From Gemmatimonadota bacterium (GTDB taxonomy: Bacteria; Gemmatimonadota; Gemmatimonadetes; Gemmatimonadales; GWC2-71-9): DNA of 24,230 bases. Positions 16,437 through 24,230 of this stretch are shown here, one piece after another (position 1 is the first letter of the stretch; each line of letters starts with the position of its first letter). The stretch covers positions 1-24,230 of the forward strand of contig JAOTWK010000013.1 in the NCBI GenBank assembly GCA_029862935.1, given 5' to 3'. A program made the translations under genes and the position numbers. Below the pieces are notes generated by a model, which saw only the letters and a list, made by a program, of their open reading frames with translations, did no database searches and was not told where the DNA came from.

Positions 16437-19400
16437 TCACTCGCTCTCGTCGTTCTCTCCGAATTCGATGCGAACGGTTGTTCCCTGCCCCGCCGGACTC
16501 TCGACACCGATGGCCGCGCCCCATGACTCCACCAGCCGTCGACAGATCGCGAGTCCCAATCCCGTCCCGCTCGTCGTAGTCGAGAAATGCGGTTCGAAGA
16601 TGTGTGGAAGGTCCTGGTCGGAGATGCCGCGACCGTTGTCCCGCACCTCGAGGACCGCGGGACCCGCTCCACTGGCCAGTACCACGATCTCGATGTCGGT
16701 GGCACCGGCGTTGCGCGCGTTCTCCACGAGATTGATCAACACTTCTCTGACCTCGTCCTTGCGGACCAGCACCTCGACGGGCTGATCTCCCCGAACTCGA
16801 ACTGGAGTCCCGTCACCCAACGCATAGAGCGCTGCCGCGTCCCGCGCAATCGCGGTGAGATCCGCTTGATGGAGCGGCGACGCTTCGGCGGGCGGAGCCC
16901 CAAAACGGGCGAAGGCGCGCGCAATCGCGTCGAGACGCTCGATCTCAGCGAGAATCTGTTGCCCGGTCTGCTCGAGCGTGGCATCGAAGTCGGCACTTCC
17001 GTGACGCCGCGCACGCTGCAGGTGCTGGATCCCGAGCCGGATCGGCGTCAACGGGTTCTTGATTTCGTGCGCGACTTGCCGCGCCAATTCGCCCCACGCC
17101 AACACGCGAACGGCTCGCGTCAACTCAGTCGTGTCATCCAGCGCCACAACGCACCCTCTCGGATCACCGAGCAGGGCCGCGACCTGGACCCTGATCCGAC
17201 GCCCCTCGACCACGAACTCCTGTTCGAGAAGATCTTCATTTCTCTGCATGAAGTCGTGTACGCACTCCCACACCGGCTTCCATACGGGTGCCGTCGCGTC
17301 CCGGACGGCCACCCCGGACTCGAGCACCGCGTCGAGCAGCTCCTGAGCTCTGGGATTGGCGATCGTCACCTGCATCTGTCGATTCAAGGCGACGACGCCG
17401 GTGGCCACGGTGCTGAGGACGGTGGCCGTGCGGCGTCGCGCCGTCTCGAGCGCGATCTGGCTCGCCTCCACATCCCGCGCCATGCGCCCAAACGCGTCGA
17501 CGACCGACACGAATTCCGTCGGCACGTTGGGAGCGAACGGGGGGATGACAGACCCACTGCCGACGGCGTCGGCCGCCGCGCGCAGCGACTGGACTGGCTT
17601 GGCAAGCTGTCGCGCCGCGACGGCCGCAAGCCCGGCGGCACCGCCGAGTCCCAACAGGGTCACGAGCAACAGGCCAAACGCGAGGTCTTCCTGCTCGCGC
17701 TGGACATCGGTCACGTCGACCAGCCGCGGCGCGGCAAGGACTGCGAGATCGTCTGCAAGCAGACCCAGACTCCGATAGCCGACCCGCGTTCGACGACCAC
17801 CGATGGTCGCGTTGGTCGTGATCTCGAGCGCATCGTCTTCGGCGAGCGCGAGAAAGACGTCGGGCGCCAAATAGGGATCGATGAGACCGAGCTCGGCCAG
17901 AACCCGAGAGCTCGACGCCGAGAGCGCACCACCCTCGTACCACAGCAAATCGGACCCGAGCCGCCCCGCCAAGTTCATGAGCCGCTCCTCTCGCTCCGCC
18001 GGCGATCGGGTTGCCAGCGCTTCGGCCGTCGACGCCGCGTCACTCAGCGTCTGCTGGATGAGCAGATCACCGCGCCGCACGGCTTCAGAGCTCAGCCGGC
18101 CGATCGACCACGCCGCGAATCCCAAAGTGGGAATCACGAAAAACGCCGCGAGCGCAATCGTGAGCCGCATGCGGTACGACCGGAGGCGCAGCATCTCGGG
18201 CAACCCCGGAGGGAGTCGAAAGCGTCCCCCCACACCTTCGGCCACGAGCAGCAGGAGCGTCAGGAACCCGAAATCAACGATCACGAGCAGCATGCCGCGC
18301 ACGATGAGCTGTGCGGGATCACGAATCGACACGGTGGCGTGGAGATGGCGCACCCGATCCGGACCCTCCAGCAATCGACTGGACCGCAGCATCCACCCAT
18401 CTCGGGCCCAGAGACGATCCTCTTCGAGCATGCCCGACGGGCCGACCAGCTCGCCGACGTACATCGTGTACGGTGCCAGGAGCCGTAACTCGCCCCTCAG
18501 GAATCGTCCAACCAGCACCGGGCGAACGAGCTGAGATCGCGGAGCGACCGTGACCGTCACCGCCGATCCATCATCGTATGCGACCCCCCCCACATACTGC
18601 AGTCCGATCTCCGTCTCCATTACGCGGACCACCGGAGCGGCGCTTTCTCGCGCCAATCGACCGACTTCGTGGAGGAGAGCAGTGTCGACGTCCAACCGCG
18701 CGAGGGCGAGGCTCGCGATCTGTTCGTCGTTCGGTCCCCATGCGGTTAACACCCCGGGGTAGTCCCACTGCGAGAGCGGCGAGCGCCGCCACCGCGCATA
18801 AAGGTCGGCCGTGTTCCTTGGGGGACCATCTGCGACCAGGTCGGCTTGGAATCGCTCCAAGAATCCGATGGCCACCGGGTCGCCACCTTGGAGTCGGCGG
18901 GCGTCGCGTTCCGCCAAGAGGAGCCGGCCATGGAGGACCGCGCCCCACGTGAGCACCGCCGCCGCAACGCCAGCAACGGCCGTGACACTGAGGAGCACTC
19001 TATAGCGCTGCCCCGGTTGGATTGCCAACCACGCGGCAGGGATCCACAGGAGCCCATACCAGAGCGGCCAATCGCCTGACGGTTGCCACGTCATCAACCC
19101 GATGACCGCGAGACCCGCAACCCAAACCGCCGCTCCCACCGCGGCCCACCCCGCCCACCGACGCTCGCGCTGGCCGAGCAGCAGTGCAGCCGAGAGACCG
19201 ATCGCTGCCCCGGCTGCGGTCAGCGTGACCTGCCAGCTCAGCCACAACGCAACCCCGATGCCGGTGGACGGTGGGGTGATCCCGCGCGCCAAACTCCACA
19301 TCACAAATGGAGCGATCGCGACGAGGACGACGGCGGCCACGCTGCGCACTGGAGCGTGTCCGACGCCGCGTCTGCCAAGCTGGAGCAGACCGATCACAAT

Positions 19401-20465
19401 GAGCCCCGCCAACAGGAGCACCGCGCCCGCCGATGCCCCCATCGGGCCCAGCGTGTCGAGGAAGTACACGGCTGGAGAGAAGAGAACACGCAATCCGATC
19501 CGCTCACCGGTCGGCGTGGCCGCCAACAGCGCCACGATGCCGAGGACCCCGCCCCAACGACCGACGGACCCACCCAGCAGCGCCAGCAGTCCCAGCAACA
19601 CCAGCGTCAGGACGGCGGTCCACCCGCTCCCCGTCGCTACGATCCGAAGCTTCACGGCGCCCTGGGAGGGCGGCACGGCCCGGACGCTGAACAAGGTGTC
19701 GGGCGGCGCAATGCCCGGCGGTGCCACACACGAGGGCAGGCAGTAGTCGAACACGTCGGTCCCGGGCGGAGCGTTCCCCGGCGCGAAGAACTCGAGGCTC
19801 GAACCGGTCTCCCGAGTGAACCGCCACGCGATCGTGCCCTCGCGATCGGGGACGGCGCTGTCGGCTGCCAGCACGACGTGGCCGACCGCGGTGCGGGTCG
19901 CTCCCTGGCGACTGGCCTCCAAGACCACGTAGAATGGAGAGATGCGAACCGACAATTCTGCCTCTGCCGGCTGGGTGGTTTCGCGATGCCGACCAGCCCA
20001 TGCCCATGGCCGCCCGGACTCGTCGAAGATGACCACACCGTGCTCCGGTGCGTCCGACCCGACGAGGTCCTGGAGGTGCCGCACCACCTCGGTCCGCGAC
20101 GATCCCTCTGCCGTGAGGCCCCGAGCCGCCACCTCGCGGGCGAGGTCCACCGCGAGGGCCAGCGTACGGCTGAGGCGCTCGCTCGCCGTCTGGATCAGCG
20201 ACTCGCGCACCTCGGCCCAGTGGACTTCCACATTGCGAGTCCGGAGCGAAGTCGAGAGCACGGCCACCGCTGCGGCGACGGCCACCGCGCCGCTGGCCAA
20301 CGCCCCGAAGCTCCGCTCCCGGGCGGCCGCCCAGGCGACCACGAGGCTCACAGCGAGTGCGCCGAACGCCAACGGCATCGACGGCTCGCGAATCCACAGC
20401 GCGATGACCGCCGCTTCAACCGCCACGGCGATCTCCCAATGAGCGATTCGCCCACGCCGGCTCAA
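16437..20465 (-). CDS. Large multi-sensor NtrY-like histidine kinase
   Basis: About 1342 residues. The frame begins at ATG 20513, but AAGGAGAGG lies six bases before TTG 20465, and I prefer that start. Numbering from the TTG, the first helices are followed by a soluble domain (~90-270) containing a CLPSC pair (Cys242, Cys246). Next come a block of about ten hydrophobic helices (~275-510), a second soluble domain (~515-715), a further helix pair, a third soluble domain (~785-925) and a helix leading into HAMP (LAKPVQSL, ~952). A PAS-like domain is at about 1000-1110. The catalytic core has HEIKNPLTPIRL with phospho-acceptor His1133, NLVENARNAG (~1245), DNGRGIS (~1280), FEPHFSTT and GTGLGLA (~1302). 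This H-box is that of NtrY/NtrB-type kinases. No response regulator is encoded in the window. msrP follows 84 bases downstream on the same strand. Confidence 0.9.
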   Translation of the reverse strand: MSRRGRIAHWEIAVAVEAAVIALWIREPSMPLAFGALAVSLVVAWAAARERSFGALASGAVAVAAAVAVLSTSLRTRNVEVHWAEVRESLIQTASERLSRTLALAVDLAREVAARGLTAEGSSRTEVVRHLQDLVGSDAPEHGVVIFDESGRPWAWAGRHRETTQPAEAELSVRISPFYVVLEASRQGATRTAVGHVVLAADSAVPDREGTIAWRFTRETGSSLEFFAPGNAPPGTDVFDYCLPSCVAPPGIAPPDTLFSVRAVPPSQGAVKLRIVATGSGWTAVLTLVLLGLLALLGGSVGRWGGVLGIVALLAATPTGERIGLRVLFSPAVYFLDTLGPMGASAGAVLLLAGLIVIGLLQLGRRGVGHAPVRSVAAVVLVAIAPFVMWSLARGITPPSTGIGVALWLSWQVTLTAAGAAIGLSAALLLGQRERRWAGWAAVGAAVWVAGLAVIGLMTWQPSGDWPLWYGLLWIPAAWLAIQPGQRYRVLLSVTAVAGVAAAVLTWGAVLHGRLLLAERDARRLQGGDPVAIGFLERFQADLVADGPPRNTADLYARWRRSPLSQWDYPGVLTAWGPNDEQIASLALARLDVDTALLHEVGRLARESAAPVVRVMETEIGLQYVGGVAYDDGSAVTVTVAPRSQLVRPVLVGRFLRGELRLLAPYTMYVGELVGPSGMLEEDRLWARDGWMLRSSRLLEGPDRVRHLHATVSIRDPAQLIVRGMLLVIVDFGFLTLLLLVAEGVGGRFRLPPGLPEMLRLRSYRMRLTIALAAFFVIPTLGFAAWSIGRLSSEAVRRGDLLIQQTLSDAASTAEALATRSPAEREERLMNLAGRLGSDLLWYEGGALSASSSRVLAELGLIDPYLAPDVFLALAEDDALEITTNATIGGRRTRVGYRSLGLLADDLAVLAAPRLVDVTDVQREQEDLAFGLLLVTLLGLGGAAGLAAVAARQLAKPVQSLRAAADAVGSGSVIPPFAPNVPTEFVSVVDAFGRMARDVEASQIALETARRRTATVLSTVATGVVALNRQMQVTIANPRAQELLDAVLESGVAVRDATAPVWKPVWECVHDFMQRNEDLLEQEFVVEGRRIRVQVAALLGDPRGCVVALDDTTELTRAVRVLAWGELARQVAHEIKNPLTPIRLGIQHLQRARRHGSADFDATLEQTGQQILAEIERLDAIARAFARFGAPPAEASPLHQADLTAIARDAAALYALGDGTPVRVRGDQPVEVLVRKDEVREVLINLVENARNAGATDIEIVVLASGAGPAVLEVRDNGRGISDQDLPHIFEPHFSTTTSGTGLGLAICRRLVESWGAAIGVESPAGQGTTVRIEFGENDESE

Positions 20466-21173
20466 CGCCCTCTCCTTCTCAAGCGATTGAGGCCGAACGA
20501 GGTCTGCGAGCATCTGAAGCGGGATTCACGTCTCATCGTGGCTGTCGGCACCACTGAGCAGCATGGCCCGCATCTCCCTTTGGGTTGTGACACCATCATC
20601 GTCGAGCGGCTGGCAGACGAGCTGTCGGTCGAGTTTCAAGTGCTCCGCGCTCCCACCATAGAATATGGCGTGAATGCGCCGACGGTGACCCCGTTCCCCG
20701 GCAGCGCATCGGTGCGACCTAAGACGCTCCATCGCCTGCTCAACGACTTGGTCGGCGATTGGGAGGAAGGCGGCGTCACCGAGTTCATCATTCTGACCGC
20801 GCACGGGTCGGACCCGCATCAGGAGGCGCTGAGCACCCTGCGAACCAAAAGCGCTCGCGTCCGCACCGTCGACATCTTCTCCGTTCCGCGGCTCGTCGCC
20901 GAGACGGACCCCAATGTGCCGGTGCACGGTGGCGAAATCGACACCTCACTCCTGTTACACATCGATCGTGAGCTCGTACAGCTGGACCTGGCACAGGATT
21001 TCGAAACCTCCAAGGCGATGGCCCGACGGTACCACCGCGGCGCCCGAGGTGGGATTCCGCGGACGAGTACGGGATCGCTTGGAAGGCCCACCCTGTCCAG
21101 TGTGGAGAAGGGCGAGACGTTGTACCGGGTTATCTTCCAGCGTATCGCGTCCCGCATCTTCCGAGACCATTGA
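20439..21173 (+). CDS. Creatininase-family metal-dependent amidohydrolase
   Basis: A 244-residue protein of the creatininase/MftE superfamily, which hydrolyses amide bonds in small cyclic or peptide-like substrates with two metal ions. The N-terminal metal motif is complete: TTEQHGPHLPLGCD, with Glu40, His42 and Asp51. The usual NGHGGN loop is replaced by TAHGSD (His122 conserved). HGGEIDTS (His163, Glu166) matches the late HAGExETS motif. ATG 20439 is the best ATG but has no good ribosome binding site and overlaps the 5' end of the divergent kinase gene; a TTG near 20487 is an alternative start. The frame extends far upstream inside the kinase gene, which is a shadow. The next gene starts in a TGATG overlap with this stop. 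The substrate is unknown; no mycofactocin genes are seen. Confidence 0.82.
   Translation: MSDSPTPAQRPLLLKRLRPNEVCEHLKRDSRLIVAVGTTEQHGPHLPLGCDTIIVERLADELSVEFQVLRAPTIEYGVNAPTVTPFPGSASVRPKTLHRLLNDLVGDWEEGGVTEFIILTAHGSDPHQEALSTLRTKSARVRTVDIFSVPRLVAETDPNVPVHGGEIDTSLLLHIDRELVQLDLAQDFETSKAMARRYHRGARGGIPRTSTGSLGRPTLSSVEKGETLYRVIFQRIASRIFRDH
20469..20477 (-). promoter_or_regulatory. Strong ribosome binding site supporting a TTG start of the kinase
   Basis: Read on the minus strand this is AAGGAGAGG, close to the ideal Shine-Dalgarno, with three bases between it and TTG 20465 (GGAG core six bases away). No comparable sequence stands before ATG 20513. Confidence 0.5.
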
Positions 21174-21907
21174 TGTCGCGAATTCGAAGCGCCCCGGCCG
21201 TGCTGCTCGCCGGCCTCATCGTTGGACCCCTCTTGGTTCCACGCGCCAGCGTGCCGCCTCGCGCCACCGCAACTGACCAGGTCGGTGAGATCGACCGTGG
21301 CGTCCTGCTCATCACTCGCGGCACGACTGTCGTGGGTCGAGAGGAATTCGTGGTCCGCCGAGGGCGTGGATCGGGAACGCTGGGAGGGTTCACCGTCGCG
21401 AGCACCGCATGGTATCCGGCCGATCGTCCAACTCGGTCGCTGACCTCCGTCGTCGAGTATGGTGCCGATTCCCTCCCGACCGCGGCGCGCATCGAAGCGA
21501 CGAACGGTGACCTACGGCGCGTGCTGATCAGCATGAGCCCGCGCCGGATCACGGTCCGGGTTGCCACCGCAGAGGGAGAAACCGCCCGGGAGCACCCCGC
21601 CCGTAACCCGCACCTGTTCGTCGACGACTCCGTGTTTGCGACTCACGCCCTCCCTCCTGCCCGAGGCCCCGGCGCAGTGCGCGCCATGACACTCGTGGGA
21701 ACACGCGGGTCCATGACGGAGGTGGTCGATCACGGGATGGAAACGACCGAAGTCGGCCGCACGATGCGGGAACTCCGGCACATCACCCTCCGGACGGATG
21801 GGAGCGTCCGCCACTTGTGGTACAGCCCCGACGGGCGGCTGTGGAAGGTCACCGATACCGGCCGGCGCCTCGCCGCTACCCGGCTTGGCACCGACAACGC
21901 TCGCTAG
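21173..21907 (+). CDS. Secreted protein of unknown function
   Basis: A 244-residue protein that I do not assign to a family. ATG 21173 overlaps the creatininase-family stop by one base (TGATG), so the two are probably translated together; a TTG one codon earlier is less likely. The N-terminus is a signal peptide (MSRIRSAPAVLLAGLIVGPLLVPRA), with the mature part beginning near ATATDQVGEID. The body is rich in beta-type alternation, without cysteines or membrane helices: GVLLITRGTTVVGREEFVV, then TVASTAWYPADRPTRSLTSV, and finally HLWYSPDGRLWKVTDTGRRL. This two-sheet look resembles periplasmic DUF3108/DUF6134-like barrel or lipid-binding proteins, but the resemblance is structural impression only. 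Coupling to a hydrolase suggests a common substrate. Confidence 0.72.
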   Translation: MSRIRSAPAVLLAGLIVGPLLVPRASVPPRATATDQVGEIDRGVLLITRGTTVVGREEFVVRRGRGSGTLGGFTVASTAWYPADRPTRSLTSVVEYGADSLPTAARIEATNGDLRRVLISMSPRRITVRVATAEGETAREHPARNPHLFVDDSVFATHALPPARGPGAVRAMTLVGTRGSMTEVVDHGMETTEVGRTMRELRHITLRTDGSVRHLWYSPDGRLWKVTDTGRRLAATRLGTDNAR

Positions 21908-21943
21908 CCGCAGAAGTTGGTACCATCGCCGGCCGACCTTGCC

Positions 21944-21974
21944 TTGGCGGTCCGGCATCTCCCGTCTAGCTTTC
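21944..21974 (+). promoter_or_regulatory. Candidate promoter of the TolC-adaptor operon
   Basis: TAGCTTTC (21967-21974) matches TAnnTTT of the FCB -7 element, and TTG (21944-21946) lies 20 bases upstream. It lies in the 159-base gap before the TolC-family gene, the largest plus-strand gap in this part, which supports a new transcription unit here. Motif match only. Confidence 0.4.
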
Positions 21975-22066
21975 GCCTCGATTCGCTGTCCCGATATGAA
22001 ACCCCGGGTGACGGCTGGCCGTATGGACAGCGGACGCCGTTTACCCTCCAGTCAGAAGGCACCGAG

Positions 22067-23551
22067 ATGACCCGTGGAGTACTCCTTCTGCTCGCTGCCG
22101 TCGGCCTCGCCGCGCCGATGCAGGGACAGCAGACCGCCCAGCCGGGGGCGCGCACGCTGACGCTCGCTGAGGCGGTCGCCATTGCCCGTCAGAACAACCC
22201 GCTGCTGCGTCAGACCGCAAACGACCTCGGCGGGACCGCCTGGGGCGTACGGAACGCGTACGCCGCTTTCCTTCCTGCCGTGAGCGTGAGCGGAGGCATC
22301 GGCTACCGTGGTGCCGGCTCCCAGACGTTCTTGACGCAGGAATTCATACAGCAGTCCTCTACAATTGGCTCCAGCTACAACGTCGGGCTCTCGCTGTTCC
22401 TCTCAGGCCGTACGCTGATGCAGCCGGGCTTGGCCCGGGCCCAGCACCATGCCGCCGAGGCCGCACTGACCGGAGCCGAGATCAACCTCGAGTCGGGGAT
22501 TCGGCAGCAGTATCTCGCGGTCCTTCAGGCCGAGGCCCAAGTGGATCTGGCCGAGCTGCAGGTGACACGCAACGAAGAGTTCCTGAGGCTCGCGCAGGCC
22601 TTGTTCCAAGTCGGGCAGAACACACTCCTCGACGTCCGGCAGGCGGAAGTGGCGAAGGGACAGTCCGAGGTGGCGTTCCTGCAGGCCCGCCAGGCCGTGA
22701 CGGTGGAGAAGCTCCGACTGTTTCAGATCCTCGGCATTCCAGCTCCCGAAGACCCGTCGATGGTGACCCTGCCTGACACGTTTCCAGTGGTCGAGCCCGC
22801 CTGGAACCTCTCGGCACTCTTGGCCGAGGCCGACAGGGACAATCCGGATCTCATCTCGCTCAGGGCAGGCGCGTCCGCCGCGGGCGCCGGCGAACGAGCC
22901 GCGAAATCGGACTGGCTGCCGTCGCTCTCGTTTTCAGCTGGCTGGTCAGGCTTCACCCAGCAGTTCAATGACGTTGATCCCCTGCTCCAGAACGCTCAGG
23001 CGTCGGCGAGCACCTCGATCCAGCAGTGTGAGTTCACCAATCAGTTTCTGGTGAATCCCGGAGGGCCGCAGGCCGACTGTTCGGTGTTGGGGTTCACCAC
23101 CGCCGACGAGCAGGTGCTGCGCGATCGGAACAACGTGTTTCCGTTCGACTTCACGGGGCAGCCGTTTTCCGCCAGCCTCACGGTCTCGCTCCCGATCTTC
23201 ACGCAATTCAGCCGCCCGCTCAGAATCGCCGAAGCGTCGGCCTTCGCCGACGATGCACGAGAGGCGGTGCGGGCCCGTGAGCTCATGGTCCGCACCGACG
23301 TGAGCCAGGCGTACTACGCACTGGAGGCGGCATACGAAGCCATCGGCATTCAGGAGAACAGCCGGGTGGCCGCGAGTGAGCAGCTCCGCCTCTCGACCGA
23401 GCGCTACCGCGTTGGGTCCGGGACCTTTTTCGAACTCCTCGATGCCCAACTTGCCGCGCAACGAGCCGAAGGAGATTACATCAGCGCGATTTACGCCTAT
23501 CACCAGGCAATCGCAACACTTGAAAACGCCGTGGGTCGGCCACTGCGTTAG
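22067..23551 (+). CDS. TolC-family outer-membrane efflux protein
   Basis: A 494-residue outer-membrane factor that forms the exit duct of tripartite efflux or secretion systems. ATG 22067 has AGAAGG seven bases upstream and gives a signal peptide (MTRGVLLLLAAVGLAAPMQG); the open frame to 21917 is upstream sequence. The mature protein starts with the family motif LTLAEAVAIARQNNPLLRQ. Two OEP repeats follow, each with long amphipathic helices (ESGIRQQYLAVLQAEAQVDLAELQV; VRTDVSQAYYALEAAYEAIG). It closes with ERYRVGSGTFFELLDAQLAAQRAEGDYISAIYAYHQAIATLENAVG. Between about residues 312 and 350 there is an extra loop with two cysteines (Cys321, Cys338) that could form a disulfide. The adaptor gene follows 15 bases downstream, so the two form an operon. 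Confidence 0.93.
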   Translation: MTRGVLLLLAAVGLAAPMQGQQTAQPGARTLTLAEAVAIARQNNPLLRQTANDLGGTAWGVRNAYAAFLPAVSVSGGIGYRGAGSQTFLTQEFIQQSSTIGSSYNVGLSLFLSGRTLMQPGLARAQHHAAEAALTGAEINLESGIRQQYLAVLQAEAQVDLAELQVTRNEEFLRLAQALFQVGQNTLLDVRQAEVAKGQSEVAFLQARQAVTVEKLRLFQILGIPAPEDPSMVTLPDTFPVVEPAWNLSALLAEADRDNPDLISLRAGASAAGAGERAAKSDWLPSLSFSAGWSGFTQQFNDVDPLLQNAQASASTSIQQCEFTNQFLVNPGGPQADCSVLGFTTADEQVLRDRNNVFPFDFTGQPFSASLTVSLPIFTQFSRPLRIAEASAFADDAREAVRARELMVRTDVSQAYYALEAAYEAIGIQENSRVAASEQLRLSTERYRVGSGTFFELLDAQLAAQRAEGDYISAIYAYHQAIATLENAVGRPLR

Positions 23552-23566
23552 CGATACGGAACGCCC

Positions 23567-24230
23567 ATGACTCGGAAAAAGAAGATCATCGTCTTCGGCG
23601 GCCTGGCGGCCGTTGTGCTTGCCCTCATTGCCTTCAACGCGGCTGCGCAGCGCGACCGTGGTGTCTCCGTACGACTCGGAGAAGTGGAGCGGCGCGATTT
23701 GGTCGCCACAGTCACGGCCAGTGGCCAGATCGAGCCCAAGCAGTCGGTCGATATCAGCGCCGACATCACGGGCCGCATCATCGAGATCCCCGTCGAGGAA
23801 GGGGACCTCGTCGAGCGCGGACAACTGCTCCTCAGGATCGATCCGTCACAGTACGAAGCCGCCGTCGCCCGGGCGCGGGCACTTGAAGCCTCGAGCCAAG
23901 CCTCATTGTTGCAGGCACGAGCCAATCGCGATCAAGCCCGCCGGGCACTCGATCGAGCGCGCGAGCTCAAGCGCCAAGATCCGAACCTCGTTTCGGATGA
24001 GCAGCTCGAGCAGTCCCAGACCTCGTTTGACGTGGCCGAGGCCATGGCCGTTTCGGCAGGGCATCAGGTGGCGCAGGCACAAGCGGGGCTCCAGGAGGCT
24101 CGAGAGGCGCTCGCCAAGACCGTGCTCCGCTCGCCCATGGCCGGCGAGGTCACGCGTCTGGCAAAGGAGGAGGGAGAAGTAGCCGTACCTGGCACCTTCT
24201 CGCCGGAGACGGGACTCCTCCTCACCGTCT
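23567..24230 (+). CDS. Periplasmic adaptor (HlyD/MacA-like), 3' end outside the window
   Basis: The first 221 codons of a membrane-fusion protein; the frame is still open at the last base. It starts at ATG 23567, with ACGGAA a few bases upstream, and begins MTRKKKIIVFGGLAAVVLALIAF, a basic N-terminus plus one inner-membrane helix as in MacA-type adaptors. The lipoyl half-motif GQIEPKQSVDISADITGRI followed by VEEGDLVERGQLLLRIDP is present. A long coiled-coil hairpin (about 90-185, rich in A, Q, R, E) comes next, then the second half-motif TVLRSPMAGEVTRLAKEEGEVAVPG. It would link an inner-membrane ABC (MacB-like) or RND pump to the TolC-family protein encoded just before it. Which pump class cannot be decided from the window. 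Confidence 0.9.
   Translation, partial: MTRKKKIIVFGGLAAVVLALIAFNAAAQRDRGVSVRLGEVERRDLVATVTASGQIEPKQSVDISADITGRIIEIPVEEGDLVERGQLLLRIDPSQYEAAVARARALEASSQASLLQARANRDQARRALDRARELKRQDPNLVSDEQLEQSQTSFDVAEAMAVSAGHQVAQAQAGLQEAREALAKTVLRSPMAGEVTRLAKEEGEVAVPGTFSPETGLLLTV

Noticed and set aside
16587..18488. Open frame of 633 codons on the plus strand
   Set aside because: Antisense to the kinase core, whose H, N, G1, F and G2 boxes are unmistakable.
19083..20438. Upstream extension of the creatininase-family frame
   Set aside because: Antisense to the kinase; the translated extension is low-complexity and the family begins near residue 10 of the shorter form.

Overview
The window is GC-rich, densely coding bacterial DNA from a Gram-negative organism. 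It encodes a TonB-dependent receptor, a TolC-type outer-membrane factor, a periplasmic adaptor, a Tat-exported molybdoenzyme and an outer-membrane lipoprotein-type peptidase. The mix of a large Asp-box/sortilin-like protein, a lipoprotein M28 peptidase with a PA domain, a NtrY-like kinase, and possible TAnnTTTG-type promoter boxes is most like Gemmatimonadota or another FCB-related phylum. That placement is inference, not demonstrated. No rRNA, tRNA, CRISPR array, insertion sequence or phage gene was seen.

Layout. (1) 1-5823, plus strand: the C-terminal end of a probable DUF1207 outer-membrane protein, a secreted ~1089-residue protein with eleven Asp-box motifs, a translationally coupled SDR oxidoreductase/SAM-methyltransferase pair, and hypoxanthine phosphoribosyltransferase. 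(2) 5825-12676, minus strand: an operon read MFS transporter > GT4 glycosyltransferase > GT4 glycosyltransferase > HPr-kinase-like P-loop protein > unrecognised protein, with 4-base stop/start overlaps at three junctions. The last gene is interrupted by an in-frame TGA. A lipoprotein M28 peptidase follows downstream on the same strand. (3) 12746-14761, plus: a TonB-dependent receptor divergent from that operon. (4) 14775-20465, minus: a very large multi-sensor NtrY-like histidine kinase followed by msrP and msrQ. (5) 20439-24230, plus: a creatininase-family hydrolase, a secreted protein of unknown function, a TolC-family protein and the beginning of a MacA/HlyD-type adaptor (cut by the window end).

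How the genes work together. MsrP and MsrQ form a periplasmic methionine-sulfoxide repair system; the upstream co-directional kinase, with a CxxxC pair in its first sensor domain, is a plausible redox-stress regulator of it. The MFS/GT/GT/HprK-like operon looks like a small glycan or glycosylated-metabolite assembly and export locus with an unidentified acceptor. The divergent receptor could import a related ligand, but this is speculative. The 3' end of the window starts a tripartite efflux system whose inner-membrane pump should lie just beyond the edge.

No clearly new system could be proven. The strongest leads are the HprK-like/glycosyltransferase operon with its broken last gene, and the kinase-msrPQ linkage.
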